Shown piece by piece: positions 34,798-43,588 of a stretch of DNA of 64,000 bases (its first letter is position 1; every line of letters starts with the position of its first letter). The stretch is from Corynebacterium sp. ES2730-CONJ. Lineage in GTDB: Bacteria; Actinomycetota; Actinomycetes; Mycobacteriales; Mycobacteriaceae. The position numbers were made by a program, and so were the translations under genes. Below the pieces are notes generated by a model, which was not told the origin of the DNA, ran no database searches, and was given only the letters and a program-made list of their open reading frames with translations. The stretch covers positions 62,001-126,000 of the forward strand of contig NZ_JANUXZ010000002.1 in the NCBI RefSeq assembly GCF_024834055.1, read 5' to 3'.

Positions 34798-36015
34798 TTA
34801 GTCCATCCAGCTGGCGGTGCTAAGGAAATGAGCTGCATTGCGGGCGGCTTGAAGAACGTCGTCAGCTGAGTCACCTGCGATATTTACATGGCCAAGTTTG
34901 CGGCCAGGCCGGTAATCCTTACCGTAGAGGTGGATCTTTGCCGTCGGATACCGACGCCATACTGCCTTCATACGCGCAGTCATGGGCAGATCGGGGTCAG
35001 CAGGGGCACCTAAGACATTGGCCATACCGATCACGGGTGCGGTGAGTTCAGTATCACCCAAAGGATAATCCAGGACCGCGCGCAGATGTTGTTCAAATTG
35101 ATTCGTGACACACCCATTTTGGGTCCAATGTCCGGTGTTATGCGGACGCATTGCTAGCTCATTAACGAGAATTGTAGGCTCAACTGAGCCGTTATCAGTT
35201 GCAAAAAGTTCCACTGCGAGCACCCCGGTCACACGTAATTCTGTAGCGATATATTGCGCTAGGCTTTTGATCTCGGAGCTGTGTTTCTCACTCAGCCCAG
35301 GTGCGGGCGTGAGGGTTTCGGTACATATTCCGTTCTCTTGTACCGACTGCGAGACCGGCCAGGCTTTGACCTCGCCGCTGGGGGTTCGCGCAACAAGAAC
35401 TGATAATTCCCGGCTCAGTGCAATTTTCTCCTCAGCCATGAGCTCAACCCCTTCAGCTCTCAGCTTATCCACGAGTTCTTCCAACTCAGTCACAGTTCTG
35501 GGAAACCACACTCCATGACCGTCGTAACCACCACGGCGCGCTTTCAGGCAGACCGCACCATTGACTCGGGTGTAGAAGGCGCGGGCGTCGTCACGCGAGG
35601 AGATTGCGGCGAAAGGAGGGATGGGGGCGCCCATATCGGAAAGTCGCTGGCGCATAAGTAGCTTATCTTGAGCGTATATGAGTGCGTGCGGTCGGGGCTG
35701 TACATCATAACCTTCGTCGAGTAACGAATGGATATAATCATTGGGGACATGTTCGTGGTCAAAGGTGATCACATCAGTCCCAGTTGCGCTGTTTTGAAGG
35801 TCGGTATAGGACAGATAATCGCCAATGTGTAGATCGCGGCTAACCTGGGCTGCCGACGCTTGATCGGTAGCGGCCAGTATGCGGGCGGATAAGCCCAGTT
35901 CGATTGCCTCGGTATGCATCATTCGAGCTAGTTGCCCGTCTCCGATGACTAGAATAATGGGCATTCCACTGGCATGGGCAGCGCGGGATGAATCTGCAGG
36001 TGTTTGATAGCTCAC
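34798..36015 (-). CDS. purK: N5-carboxyaminoimidazole ribonucleotide synthase
   Basis: PurK is an ATP-grasp enzyme that carboxylates AIR with bicarbonate and ATP, feeding PurE. The N-terminal GDGQLARMMHTEAIELG near residue 25 is the AIR/Rossmann signature; the ATP-grasp core includes CLKARRGGYDGHGVWF near 150, and NELAMRPHNTGHWT near 285 closes the active site. Length 405. The first 17 residues before MPIILVIGDG are poorly conserved, but corynebacterial PurK often has such a leader. It forms an operon with purE. Confidence 0.94.
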   Translation of the reverse strand: MSYQTPADSSRAAHASGMPIILVIGDGQLARMMHTEAIELGLSARILAATDQASAAQVSRDLHIGDYLSYTDLQNSATGTDVITFDHEHVPNDYIHSLLDEGYDVQPRPHALIYAQDKLLMRQRLSDMGAPIPPFAAISSRDDARAFYTRVNGAVCLKARRGGYDGHGVWFPRTVTELEELVDKLRAEGVELMAEEKIALSRELSVLVARTPSGEVKAWPVSQSVQENGICTETLTPAPGLSEKHSSEIKSLAQYIATELRVTGVLAVELFATDNGSVEPTILVNELAMRPHNTGHWTQNGCVTNQFEQHLRAVLDYPLGDTELTAPVIGMANVLGAPADPDLPMTARMKAVWRRYPTAKIHLYGKDYRPGRKLGHVNIAGDSADDVLQAARNAAHFLSTASWMD

Positions 36016-36071
36016 ACCTTGTAACTCTAAACAGCCCGCCTGGTTGCCACAAGCGATTGAGACAAGAATTA

Positions 36072-36533
36072 TTAGCGATGAATAAGGTCCTCTAGAACAG
36101 CAAAGACGCGGCGCGCTTGGGGTACGTGGGTCATCGAGAATGCACGCTGCTGACCGCGCAGCATCAGCCGAATAGTATTGCGGTGGCGGTCAACAGCCTG
36201 AACCTGCTCGATCGGGGCGCTAAAGATGCTGCTAGTCCACCCAGCTTCGCGCAGGAGCAACCTGTGTTCCGTAACGATGATACGACGCCTCCGTAGGGTG
36301 ACAATTTTAGTAACGAGGCGGAATACTACGACCCCTGCCCACATCAGCACGATGAGGTTTCGAATCTTTGGATCATAAGTTCCACTCAATTCTGGCCGGT
36401 CCAAATACCCGATTGCCATCCACGCTAACCCGGTTACAGTAAGAATCTCGAGAAGCGGGAAGAATAGTGCGCTCAGCGGACTCGTTAGATCAATGAAGAC
36501 GCGCTCCCCCGGCGCCAAACGAATACTCATCAT
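36072..36533 (-). CDS. PH-domain membrane protein (Rv3278c-like)
   Basis: The 153-residue protein has two hydrophobic segments (about residues 20-42 and 58-78) and a bacterial PH-like domain (bPH2 type) in the C-terminal half, with IIVTEHRLLLREAGW as the first strand pair and a Arg/Gln-rich QAVDRHRNTIRLMLRGQQ motif. The role is unknown. It lies between purK and birA exactly as Rv3278c does, on the same strand as both. Start ATG 36533 is followed by a second ATG in the next codon. Confidence 0.8.
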   Translation of the reverse strand: MMSIRLAPGERVFIDLTSPLSALFFPLLEILTVTGLAWMAIGYLDRPELSGTYDPKIRNLIVLMWAGVVVFRLVTKIVTLRRRRIIVTEHRLLLREAGWTSSIFSAPIEQVQAVDRHRNTIRLMLRGQQRAFSMTHVPQARRVFAVLEDLIHR

Positions 36534-36561
36534 CCCCTTAGTTTAAGGCACAGTGCAGCTA

Positions 36562-37545
36562 TCACTCCCGCAACCGCAAATGTGTTACGTCCCCCGCTGC
36601 CAAATGATGGTGCGTGCCCACGCCATCGTCGACAACCAGTTGACCGTCGGCTGCGATCGAGCGCACCACACCCAATATCTCGCGATCCCCTGGGACGATC
36701 GCCCTAATATCGCGCCCAATCGTGGCTGATAAGCTCCGGTAATCAGCGAGCAACTTTTCATCACCGCATTCCCACTGCTCTAACCGGCGAACCAGTGCAC
36801 GGATCACCTTAACCGCAAGGTCATCGCGATCAAAAGGAATAGACTCTAAAGCCAATGACGTTGCATGCTCTACCGGCAATTCACTACGACGCATTGCGGT
36901 ATTGAGACCAAACCCGATGACCACCGCTGGTTCTTTCCCCAGAGAAACAGCCTCCGCAAGGATCCCGCACAATTTTCGCGCTCCCCCATAGGAGCTCACT
37001 GGAACCGCAGCAGCACCAGCACGAAGTCGTTGCGCGATATCTTCGCTTCTCGCAGCGCCACCGCGCTTGGAGCAGGCGAGCGCGGAGTCATCAGTGCTGC
37101 CAGGAGCACTAGCACCTGCACCGTTATCCTCGCTACTTATTTCTCCATCCTCAATAATGAGATCATTGGGCCACTTGAGTCGAACCCCTGGCCATGCCAG
37201 AGCATCGCAAAGGGCCACGCCTACTGCGAGGGGCATGACTCCCAACCGCTCAATGGCTGCTCGATGAGGGCGAATCAGGATGGATGCGGTCAACTGTGCG
37301 CCGTAGGGAGCTTCATAACTCCGACCCATACGCCCTCGCCCCGCACTTTGATGATCTGTCAGGCATACCGTTCCACTGGGGGCTCCCTGCTTCGCTAGCT
37401 CTACAAGATCGGTATTAGTTGACCCTGTTTTAGCTCGATAAATAAGCGAGGGGATGACTCCGGTGCGGACGAGTTTTTCTTCCAGGTAACCAAGGTTGTA
37501 GGGGTTGCGCAGACTAAAGAGATCGGGGGCGTTCATGATTGTCAT
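36562..37545 (-). CDS. birA: Biotin-[acetyl-CoA-carboxylase] ligase with low-complexity insertion
   Basis: BirA activates biotin with ATP and attaches it to the BCCP lysine, here the AccBC subunit encoded 12 kb away. Core motifs are AKTGSTNTDLVELA near residue 38, the biotinyl-AMP loop SAGRGRMGRSYEAP near 67, the LKWPNDLI segment near 123 and KLCGILAE near 191. The repressor HTH domain is absent (class I ligase). Residues 134-190 form a Ser/Ala/Gly/Asp-rich insertion between the WPND strand and GILAE, where other BirA proteins have only a few residues. The gene is divergent from accD2 across a palindrome. Start could also be ATG 37536. Confidence 0.92.
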   Translation of the reverse strand: MTIMNAPDLFSLRNPYNLGYLEEKLVRTGVIPSLIYRAKTGSTNTDLVELAKQGAPSGTVCLTDHQSAGRGRMGRSYEAPYGAQLTASILIRPHRAAIERLGVMPLAVGVALCDALAWPGVRLKWPNDLIIEDGEISSEDNGAGASAPGSTDDSALACSKRGGAARSEDIAQRLRAGAAAVPVSSYGGARKLCGILAEAVSLGKEPAVVIGFGLNTAMRRSELPVEHATSLALESIPFDRDDLAVKVIRALVRRLEQWECGDEKLLADYRSLSATIGRDIRAIVPGDREILGVVRSIAADGQLVVDDGVGTHHHLAAGDVTHLRLRE

Positions 37546-37554
37546 CCTAATTCC

Positions 37555-37598
37555 ATTGGGGAAATGGGGGTAGCATTTTTTACCCCCTTTTCCCCAAT
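37555..37598. repeat. Palindrome with 18-bp arms (TATTGGGG family, copy 4)
   Basis: ATTGGGGAAATGGGGGTA pairs with TACCCCCTTTTCCCCAAT (one mismatch) around GCATTTTT. It lies between the divergent birA and accD2 genes, where no transcript should end. Confidence 0.88.
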
Positions 37599-37703
37599 AG
37601 AGGGAGGAAGCTCAAACTGCACGCTGACCTAGGGCATCTCTAGACGCCAACTGACGCTATTTGAAATATGACTTTTGCCCTAGAAACTATCTTCACTTTC
37701 CGC

Positions 37704-37709
37704 TATCAT
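37704..37709 (+). promoter_or_regulatory. -10 box of probable leaderless accD2 promoter
   Basis: TATCAT lies 8 bp before the accD2 ATG, and no Shine-Dalgarno sequence is present. This arrangement predicts transcription starting at the start codon. Confidence 0.45.
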
Positions 37710-37717
37710 GACCAAAC

Positions 37718-39358
37718 ATGACTATTTCCTCACCTTTTCTCGATACAAAATCTCTCCCCGATCTGAGTACCACAGCTGGGAAACTTGCAGATCTTCGCGC
37801 TAGACGACTCGATGCCCACACCCCGAGTGGCCAGCACGCAGTTGATAAGGTGCGCTCCCATAATCGCCTCACGGCTCGAGATCGTTTAGATTATTTGCTC
37901 GATCCCGGCTCCTTTGTCGAGATGGATCAATTAGCAAAGCACCGTACTACCGCCTTTGGAATGCATTCTAGAAGACCTACTACTGACGGCATCGTTGCCG
38001 GCTGGGGCACCATCGACGGACGCGAAGTGTGTATTTTCTCCCAAGATGGCACGGTCTTCGGAGGGGCTTTAGGTGAGGTATACGGGGAAAAGATGTGCAA
38101 AGTTATGGAGCTCGCCGTCGCAACTGGGCGGCCCCTCATTGGTCTCTACGAAGGTGCCGGCGCCCGCATCCAAGACGGGGCTGTCTCTCTCGATCTCATC
38201 GCTCGAACTTTTTACCACAATATCAATGCTTCGGGTGTTATCCCCCAGATTGCCGTCATTATGGGCGCCTGCGCTGGAGGGAACGCCTACTCGCCTGCAC
38301 TTACTGATTTTGTTGTGATGGTTGAGGATTCTTCGAAAATGTTTGTCACTGGCCCCGATGTCATTAAAACTGTCACGGCTGAAGATATCACCCAAGAAGA
38401 GTTAGGTGGCGCAGACGTTCACATGAGCTTCGCCGGCACCTCACACTACAGTGCGGCCAACGATGAAGATGCCCTCGATTTCGTGGCCGACCTCCTCAGC
38501 TATCTCCCGTCGAATAATCGTGACCTCAACACGTCAACAGACCCAAGTGTTGAGACAGGAAGCGTCGCAGAAAATGTCTCAGCCTCAGATCTTGTCCTCG
38601 ATAGCATCATTCCCGATAGTTCCACTGTGCCCTATGATGTGCGCGAGGTTATTACTACGCTCAGCGATGATGGTGAGTACCTGGAGATTCAGCAGGATCG
38701 TGCCCAGAATATCGTTATTGCTTTCGGCCGAATTGAAGGTCAGTCTGTAGGTTTTGTGGCGAACCAGCCAACCCATTTCGCCGGCTGTCTCGATATCGAC
38801 GCTGCCGAAAAAGCTGCACGCTTCGTGCGCACTTGTGACTGCTTTAATATCCCTATCATTACGCTTGTCGACGTTCCGGGATTCCTTCCCGGCGCCTCCC
38901 AAGAACACACGGGCATCTTGCGGCGTGGAGCTAAATTACTCTATGCCTACGGTGAGGCAACAGTTCCAACGATCACTGTCACCATGCGCAAATCATATGG
39001 TGGAGCTTATTGCGTCATGGGATCGAAGGGTTTGGGCTCCGATCTCAATATTGCATGGCCTACAGCTCAAATTGCGGTTATGGGGGCAAAAGGGGCGGTT
39101 GGCTTCTTATATAGAAAGGAATTGCGAGCTGCCCTACTGCGCGGTCTTAACCCCACAGAGCTGGAGCAATTTCAGCTATCTTTAGAGAAAGAATACGAAG
39201 ATCACATGCTGAATCCGTATCTTGCTGCCGAACGCGGTCTCGTCGATGCTGTGATTTTACCTTCTGAAACACGCGGCTATATAGCGCGCAATCTGCGTCT
39301 ACTAGGAACCAAGCACCGTCCGCGCCCAGCCCGCAAACACGGCAATATTCCACTTTAG
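37718..39358 (+). CDS. accD2: Acyl-CoA carboxylase beta subunit (DtsR2/AccD2-like)
   Basis: A 546-residue carboxyltransferase subunit of a biotin-dependent acyl-CoA carboxylase. Both crotonase-type halves are present: the acyl-CoA-binding [19 protein letters not shown] near residue 112 with GAGARIQDG near 147, and the biotin-binding half with [24 protein letters not shown] near 420. In corynebacteria two such genes lie side by side; the second encodes the acetyl-CoA/propionyl enzyme and this one contributes to the long-chain complex for mycolate synthesis. It is closely similar to the next gene, so the pair arose by duplication. No ribosome binding site; see the -10 box. Confidence 0.9.
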   Translation: MTISSPFLDTKSLPDLSTTAGKLADLRARRLDAHTPSGQHAVDKVRSHNRLTARDRLDYLLDPGSFVEMDQLAKHRTTAFGMHSRRPTTDGIVAGWGTIDGREVCIFSQDGTVFGGALGEVYGEKMCKVMELAVATGRPLIGLYEGAGARIQDGAVSLDLIARTFYHNINASGVIPQIAVIMGACAGGNAYSPALTDFVVMVEDSSKMFVTGPDVIKTVTAEDITQEELGGADVHMSFAGTSHYSAANDEDALDFVADLLSYLPSNNRDLNTSTDPSVETGSVAENVSASDLVLDSIIPDSSTVPYDVREVITTLSDDGEYLEIQQDRAQNIVIAFGRIEGQSVGFVANQPTHFAGCLDIDAAEKAARFVRTCDCFNIPIITLVDVPGFLPGASQEHTGILRRGAKLLYAYGEATVPTITVTMRKSYGGAYCVMGSKGLGSDLNIAWPTAQIAVMGAKGAVGFLYRKELRAALLRGLNPTELEQFQLSLEKEYEDHMLNPYLAAERGLVDAVILPSETRGYIARNLRLLGTKHRPRPARKHGNIPL

Positions 39359-39481
39359 TGTCGAGATGCCGTGATTTTTATTCATCACAACGGGATGATA
39401 GCGAGTTAACAATGTCACCTAGCGTGCTTGTCGCCCTAACTGATCGTCGATCCGATGTTCACAAAAATCGGCTCGAACCTT

Positions 39482-39487
39482 TAAACT
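39482..39487 (+). promoter_or_regulatory. -10 box of probable leaderless accD1 promoter
   Basis: TAAACT lies 8 bp before the accD1 ATG at 39496, with no Shine-Dalgarno sequence. The 137-bp gap after accD2 therefore appears to hold a separate promoter, a likely place for fatty-acid-responsive control such as FasR in C. glutamicum. Confidence 0.45.
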
Positions 39488-39495
39488 ATGGTGTT

Positions 39496-41127
39496 ATGAC
39501 AGCTGCTAAGACGAATTCTGCTTCAGCATCCAAGCCCGACCTCACCACCACCGCAGGTAAACTCGCCGATCTGCGCAACCGCTTGGCTGAGGCCACTGCC
39601 CCTATGGGGCCTGAATCCGTGAAGCGGGTACACGATGCAGGTAAGAAGACCGCACGCGAGCGCATTGAATACCTGCTGGACCAGGACTCCTTCGTCGAAG
39701 TAGATGCACTTGCACGCCATCGTTCAAAGAATTTTGGACTAGACGCGAAACGCCCGGTTACCGATGGAGTAGTTACGGGTTACGGCACTGTAAACGGACG
39801 AAAGGTTTGTGTTTTCTCCCAGGATGGGGCGGTTTTCGGGGGTGCGCTAGGGGAAGTATATGGCGAGAAAATCGTAAAAATCATGGATCTCGCCATTAAA
39901 ACTGGTGTTCCACTCATCGGCATCAACGAGGGGGCTGGTGCCCGCATTCAAGAGGGTGTGGTATCGCTGGGTCTTTACTCAAAGATCTTTTACCGCAATA
40001 CTCTAGCCTCAGGCCTGATTCCCCAGATCTCGCTAATCATGGGTGCCTGCGCGGGAGGCCACGTCTATTCACCAGCGCTAACAGACTTCATTGTCATGGT
40101 CGATAAAACCTCGAAAATGTTCATAACGGGACCAGAGGTCATCAAAACTATCACCGGTGAAGAGATCACTCAAGAGGAATTAGGTGGCGCTCATACCCAT
40201 ATGGCCACCTCAGGGACCTCACACTATACCGCTGATAATGACGCCGATGCCCTCGATTGGGTACGTGACCTCCTCGACTACCTTCCGTCCAACAACAGAG
40301 CTGAAGCCCCGCGCGAGGCCAGCACTAAAATGGAGGGCTCAGTGAGCGAGAATATCACTGCGTACGACCGAGAGTTAGATACACTCATCCCCGATCTACC
40401 TAATCAGCCCTACGATATGACTGACGTTATCCGCCGAGTGGTTGACGACGGTGAATTCTTCGAAATCCAGGAGAATTATGCCCACAATATTCTCACTGGT
40501 TTTGCCCGTATTGAGGGACGCTCCGTGGGAATAGTGGCAAATCAACCCACCGAATTTGCTGGTTGCCTTGATATTAAGGCATCCGAAAAAGCGGCTCGCT
40601 TCATCCGCACCTGCGATGCTTTCAATACTCCCATTATTGAATTCGTCGATGTTCCTGGCTTTTTACCAGGAACCGAAGAGGAATACAATGGCATTATCCG
40701 CCGTGGCGCTAAATTACTTTACGCCTATGCGGAGGCAACAGTCGGTAAAATTACCGTCATCACCCGGAAATCCTACGGTGGGGCTTACTGCGTGATGGGC
40801 TCCAAAGATATGGGTGCCGACCTCGTATTTGCTTGGCCCACCGCCCAAATCGCAGTCATGGGAGCTAAGGGAGCTGTTGGTTTTATCTATCGTAAAGAGC
40901 TCAAGCAGGCCCACCTCAATGGCGAGGACGTGGAGGCGCTTGCCGCCCGGTACGAACGCGAGTACGAGGACACTCTTGTGAACCCCTATAAGGCTGCCGA
41001 GCGTGGTTTCGTCGATGCAGTTATTCCTCCTTCTCATACTCGCGGAAATATTATTGAAGGCCTCCGCCTTCTCGATCGCAAGGTTGTGACAACACCTGCT
41101 AAGAAGCACGGCAATATTCCGCTCTAG
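39496..41127 (+). CDS. accD1: Acyl-CoA carboxylase beta subunit (DtsR1/AccD1-like)
   Basis: Carboxyltransferase of 543 residues, the same length as DtsR1 of C. glutamicum, which with AccBC and AccE makes malonyl-CoA for fatty acid synthesis. Motifs are [28 protein letters not shown] and [22 protein letters not shown], with [14 protein letters not shown] near 460. I start at ATG 39496: the open frame extends back to 39358 through non-conserved sequence, while [12 protein letters not shown] is the usual short leader and has a -10 box 8 bp before. The end AKKHGNIPL is shared with the upstream paralogue. accE follows by 45 bp. Confidence 0.93.
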   Translation: MTAAKTNSASASKPDLTTTAGKLADLRNRLAEATAPMGPESVKRVHDAGKKTARERIEYLLDQDSFVEVDALARHRSKNFGLDAKRPVTDGVVTGYGTVNGRKVCVFSQDGAVFGGALGEVYGEKIVKIMDLAIKTGVPLIGINEGAGARIQEGVVSLGLYSKIFYRNTLASGLIPQISLIMGACAGGHVYSPALTDFIVMVDKTSKMFITGPEVIKTITGEEITQEELGGAHTHMATSGTSHYTADNDADALDWVRDLLDYLPSNNRAEAPREASTKMEGSVSENITAYDRELDTLIPDLPNQPYDMTDVIRRVVDDGEFFEIQENYAHNILTGFARIEGRSVGIVANQPTEFAGCLDIKASEKAARFIRTCDAFNTPIIEFVDVPGFLPGTEEEYNGIIRRGAKLLYAYAEATVGKITVITRKSYGGAYCVMGSKDMGADLVFAWPTAQIAVMGAKGAVGFIYRKELKQAHLNGEDVEALAARYEREYEDTLVNPYKAAERGFVDAVIPPSHTRGNIIEGLRLLDRKVVTTPAKKHGNIPL

Positions 41128-41172
41128 GGCCGCAATTGGGTCACTCCGACAAGAAAAAGGTAGTACTACCTC

Positions 41173-41394
41173 ATGAACGAAAAATTTGCTGATAAGCCGC
41201 TTTTTAAGGTGCTCAAAGGGCAGCCTGACGACCAAGAACTCGCGGCCTTGGCGATGCTCATCGGCTCGCTTGCGAACTCAGCGCGGGACTCACATCAGTG
41301 CAGGGAAGTAAATCGCTGGGGAGAAATTGCTGAAGACTCAAGGCCCCACCCAATCTTCAACCCTAATGCATTTCAACATGTGAGCTTCTATTAA
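41173..41394 (+). CDS. accE: Acyl-CoA carboxylase epsilon subunit
   Basis: A 73-residue actinobacterial epsilon subunit that stabilises the AccBC-AccD complex. The pattern PLFKVLKGQPDDQELAALAMLI at the N-terminus is the hallmark (V-x-K-G-x-P-x-x-E/Q-E-L-A-A-L), followed by a variable linker with a single Trp and a short ending NPNAFQHVSFY. It lies directly after accD1, as in C. glutamicum. AAAAGG lies 15 bp before ATG 41173. Confidence 0.85.
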   Translation: MNEKFADKPLFKVLKGQPDDQELAALAMLIGSLANSARDSHQCREVNRWGEIAEDSRPHPIFNPNAFQHVSFY

Positions 41395-41475
41395 GGTCCG
41401 TCCCTGAGATCCTAAAGCCTTCGGAGGGTTTGAAATCCTTTTCCGGCTCATTCCTACTAGCTTGGAGCGCGATCT

Positions 41476-42395
41476 ATGAGCGTCGTTGTCATTGGCTCTA
41501 TTAATGCCGATTTGGCAGTTCCACCGCTCGCCACCCCACCCCAGGGGAAACTCTGCTCGGAACTGGTGGGAATATCAGTCCTGGTGGGAAGGGAGCGAAC
41601 CAAGCGGTGGCCGCTGCTCTGCAGGGATCCCACGTTTCTTTTCTAGGGGCGGTGGGCTCTGACGCCTATGCCCCGGTAGCTCTGTCACTGCTGGAGAAAT
41701 CAGGCGTCAATCTATCGCGTATCCAGCATCATCCTGGCCCCACGGGACTCGCAGTTATCACGGTTGCAGCTGACGGCGAGAATACGATTATCGTCGTGCC
41801 CGGAGCCAATGCGGAGGTGTCCCCAGACTATATTCGCGACAATCGTGACATCATTTCGCGAGCCGATATTGTTGTGATGCAGGGTGAGCTGCCATCAGCC
41901 ACCCTTGAGGCCACCCTATTGGGAGAACGGGGGCACCCACATAAAAACAGTCACCCCCGATTCGTCATCAATCTTGCACCTGTCATACCCCTCGATCGGA
42001 GGCTGCTCCTACGCGCCGATCCGCTGATCCTAAACGAATACGAAGCCCAACTTCTTCTCAACCCAGGCTCTATTCCCCAATCAGATCCGGATATTGACCG
42101 GCTAATCCAGCAATTGCTAGGTCAAGGTTTTTCCTCGCTGGTCATGACGCTAGGTGCAAGGGGTGTAGAGGTCGTCGATCATAAGCATCGCACTCACATT
42201 CCCGCTCCCCCCATTACCCCAATAGATACTACGGGGGCGGGCGATGCCTTCGTTGGTGGTCTCGTTGCCCGCCTAGACCAGGGTGATGATCTTGTTCGGG
42301 CCGCGAAATACGCAGTAAGAATTGGTGCTTTTGCCTGCACTCGAATGGGCGCACAGCGATCTTATCCTCACCAAGACGATATTCTGCCCTTCTAG
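41476..42395 (+). pseudogene. rbsK: Ribokinase gene broken by a frameshift near 41521
   Basis: The gene encodes a PfkB-family ribokinase in two frames. From ATG 41476 (GGAG upstream) the frame gives MSVVVIGSINADLAV and then nonsense; the correct continuation RHPTPGETLLGTGGNISPGG is in another frame from about 41529. Removing CC at 41521-41522, or adding one base there, restores a full kinase. Later motifs are intact: GANQAVAAALQGS, and DTTGAGDAFVGG with the catalytic Asp near the C-terminus. Translation from GTG 41607 alone would lack the ribose-binding N-terminus. A degenerate palindrome copy sits at 41917-41963. It may be a true pseudogene or a sequencing error. Confidence 0.85.
41917..41963. 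repeat. Degenerate TATTGGGG-type palindrome inside rbsK
   Basis: TATTGGGAGAACGGGGG resembles the left arm of copy 1 with one gap and one change, and CCCCCGATTC 17 bp later equals its inner right arm. It encodes a GERGHPHKNSHPRF stretch not expected in ribokinases. Confidence 0.45.
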
Positions 42396-42402
42396 TCTGC
42401 GC

Positions 42403-42408
42403 TAGAAT
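42403..42408 (+). promoter_or_regulatory. -10 box of probable leaderless maf promoter
   Basis: TAGAAT lies 6 bp before the maf ATG at 42415 and no Shine-Dalgarno sequence is present. Confidence 0.45.
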
Positions 42409-42414
42409 GCGGGT

Positions 42415-43047
42415 ATGAGCTCTTTGTTTATTCTCGCTTCAGCCTCTCCATCCCGTCTTGGAATTCTCCGCGGAGCGAGTATTGATCCAGACGTTCACGT
42501 CGCTGATATTGACGAAGATGCTCTGATCGAGAAATTAGCTGATAAGAACCCCGAGCACGTGGTGCAAACACTAGCCACGAAGAAAGCGGAAGCTATCGCA
42601 CGCCAATTTCCAGAGTCAATAGTTTTAGGGTGCGATTCGATGCTACTTATAGATGGCTTCCTGCAAGGCAAACCTCACAGCATCGACCGGGCCATCGAAC
42701 GGTGGAAATACCAGCGAGGTAAACAAGCACAACTCCTCACCGGACATTGCCTTCTGAGCCCTCAGGGGCGTTGGGAGGAAGTTACTCAGACTACCATTTA
42801 TTTCGCTTCCCCCAGTGACCGGGATATTGCGACCTATGCGCGTTCCGGTGAACCCCTTGAATGCGCTGGCGCCTTCACTTTGGAGGCTATGGGGGGATTT
42901 TTTATCGACCGTATAGAGGGGGACCCCCACAGTGTTGTGGGGCTCTCTTTAGCCGTCGTCCGTCGAGCTCTTTATGCTTTCGGGATGGACATTAGTGATT
43001 TCTGGGCACCCACTTCTAAGGACAGCCATGCATCAACGTCGCTCTAG
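42415..43047 (+). CDS. maf: Maf-family nucleotide pyrophosphatase
   Basis: Maf proteins hydrolyse dTTP, UTP or modified nucleotides and act in division arrest and nucleotide-pool cleaning. The N-terminal FILASASPSRLGILRGA carries the conserved S-x-S-x-x-R nucleotide-binding motif, CDSMLLIDG near residue 74 the metal-binding Asp, and DPHSVVGLSLAVV near 168 the C-terminal block. Length 210. The position after accE matches Rv3282. It overlaps the following DUF3151 gene by 20 bp. Confidence 0.93.
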   Translation: MSSLFILASASPSRLGILRGASIDPDVHVADIDEDALIEKLADKNPEHVVQTLATKKAEAIARQFPESIVLGCDSMLLIDGFLQGKPHSIDRAIERWKYQRGKQAQLLTGHCLLSPQGRWEEVTQTTIYFASPSDRDIATYARSGEPLECAGAFTLEAMGGFFIDRIEGDPHSVVGLSLAVVRRALYAFGMDISDFWAPTSKDSHASTSL

Positions 43048-43588
43048 AAAACTTCCCAGGCTCGCCACGTGCCCGGACTTATTGGCCGAGGATGAGATAG
43101 AGCTCCCAGCTCTTTGGCCTATCGAGCTCCCCGCTGATAATATTCGTCATCCTATCGATATCTACTCCGTTATTGAATGTCCTGATTCGCCACTTGGCTG
43201 GGCAGAGCTGGCTGAAAATGCCCTCGATGATGCCCTATCACGAAACCCCATGAGAGCACATCACCGAATCACCGCCTATACCTATGCGTGTGCGGCATAT
43301 GTGGCTAGCCTTAATCGGCTCACCGAACACGGGTGGAAAGGTACTGGTCATATCCCCTTCTCCCATCTACCCAATCAGGGGGTTCTAAGAGCCGTCGCGT
43401 GCCTAGCGCGCGCCTCGGAGCTGATCGGGGATTCGGATGGCTATGAGCGCTATCTTCGCTTTTTGCTCGAATCGGACCCGGCCTGCGTGAGCACTTTGAT
43501 ACCCAAACCTTCTCGTGAGGAGTTCCTGCGCACAAAACGACGTCATAGGCCACGTCGACGCAGACCGTCGTTTAAAGATCAGGACTAA
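43028..43588 (+). CDS. DUF3151 protein
   Basis: A 186-residue protein of the actinobacterial DUF3151 family. The conserved middle has AENALDDALSRNPMRAHHRITAYTYACAAY-type helices, then the signature WKGTGHIPFSHLPNQGVLRAVACLARASELIGD near residues 102-134. The C-terminal RRHRPRRRRP is highly basic. Function unknown. ATG 43028 is preferred over the upstream frame from 42974, since AAGGAC precedes it by a few bases. The start overlaps maf by 20 bp and the end overlaps the convergent acyltransferase gene by 17 bp. Confidence 0.8.
   Translation: MHQRRSRKLPRLATCPDLLAEDEIELPALWPIELPADNIRHPIDIYSVIECPDSPLGWAELAENALDDALSRNPMRAHHRITAYTYACAAYVASLNRLTEHGWKGTGHIPFSHLPNQGVLRAVACLARASELIGDSDGYERYLRFLLESDPACVSTLIPKPSREEFLRTKRRHRPRRRRPSFKDQD

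Noticed and set aside
39358..39495. N-terminal extension of accD1
   Set aside because: The 46 extra codons are not conserved, and the remaining 543 residues equal the DtxR1-family length; the promoter-like sequence lies in this stretch.
42213..42240. CCCCAATAG-like half of the palindrome family in ribokinase
   Set aside because: It codes the conserved PIDTTGAGD motif of PfkB kinases, so the resemblance is coincidental.
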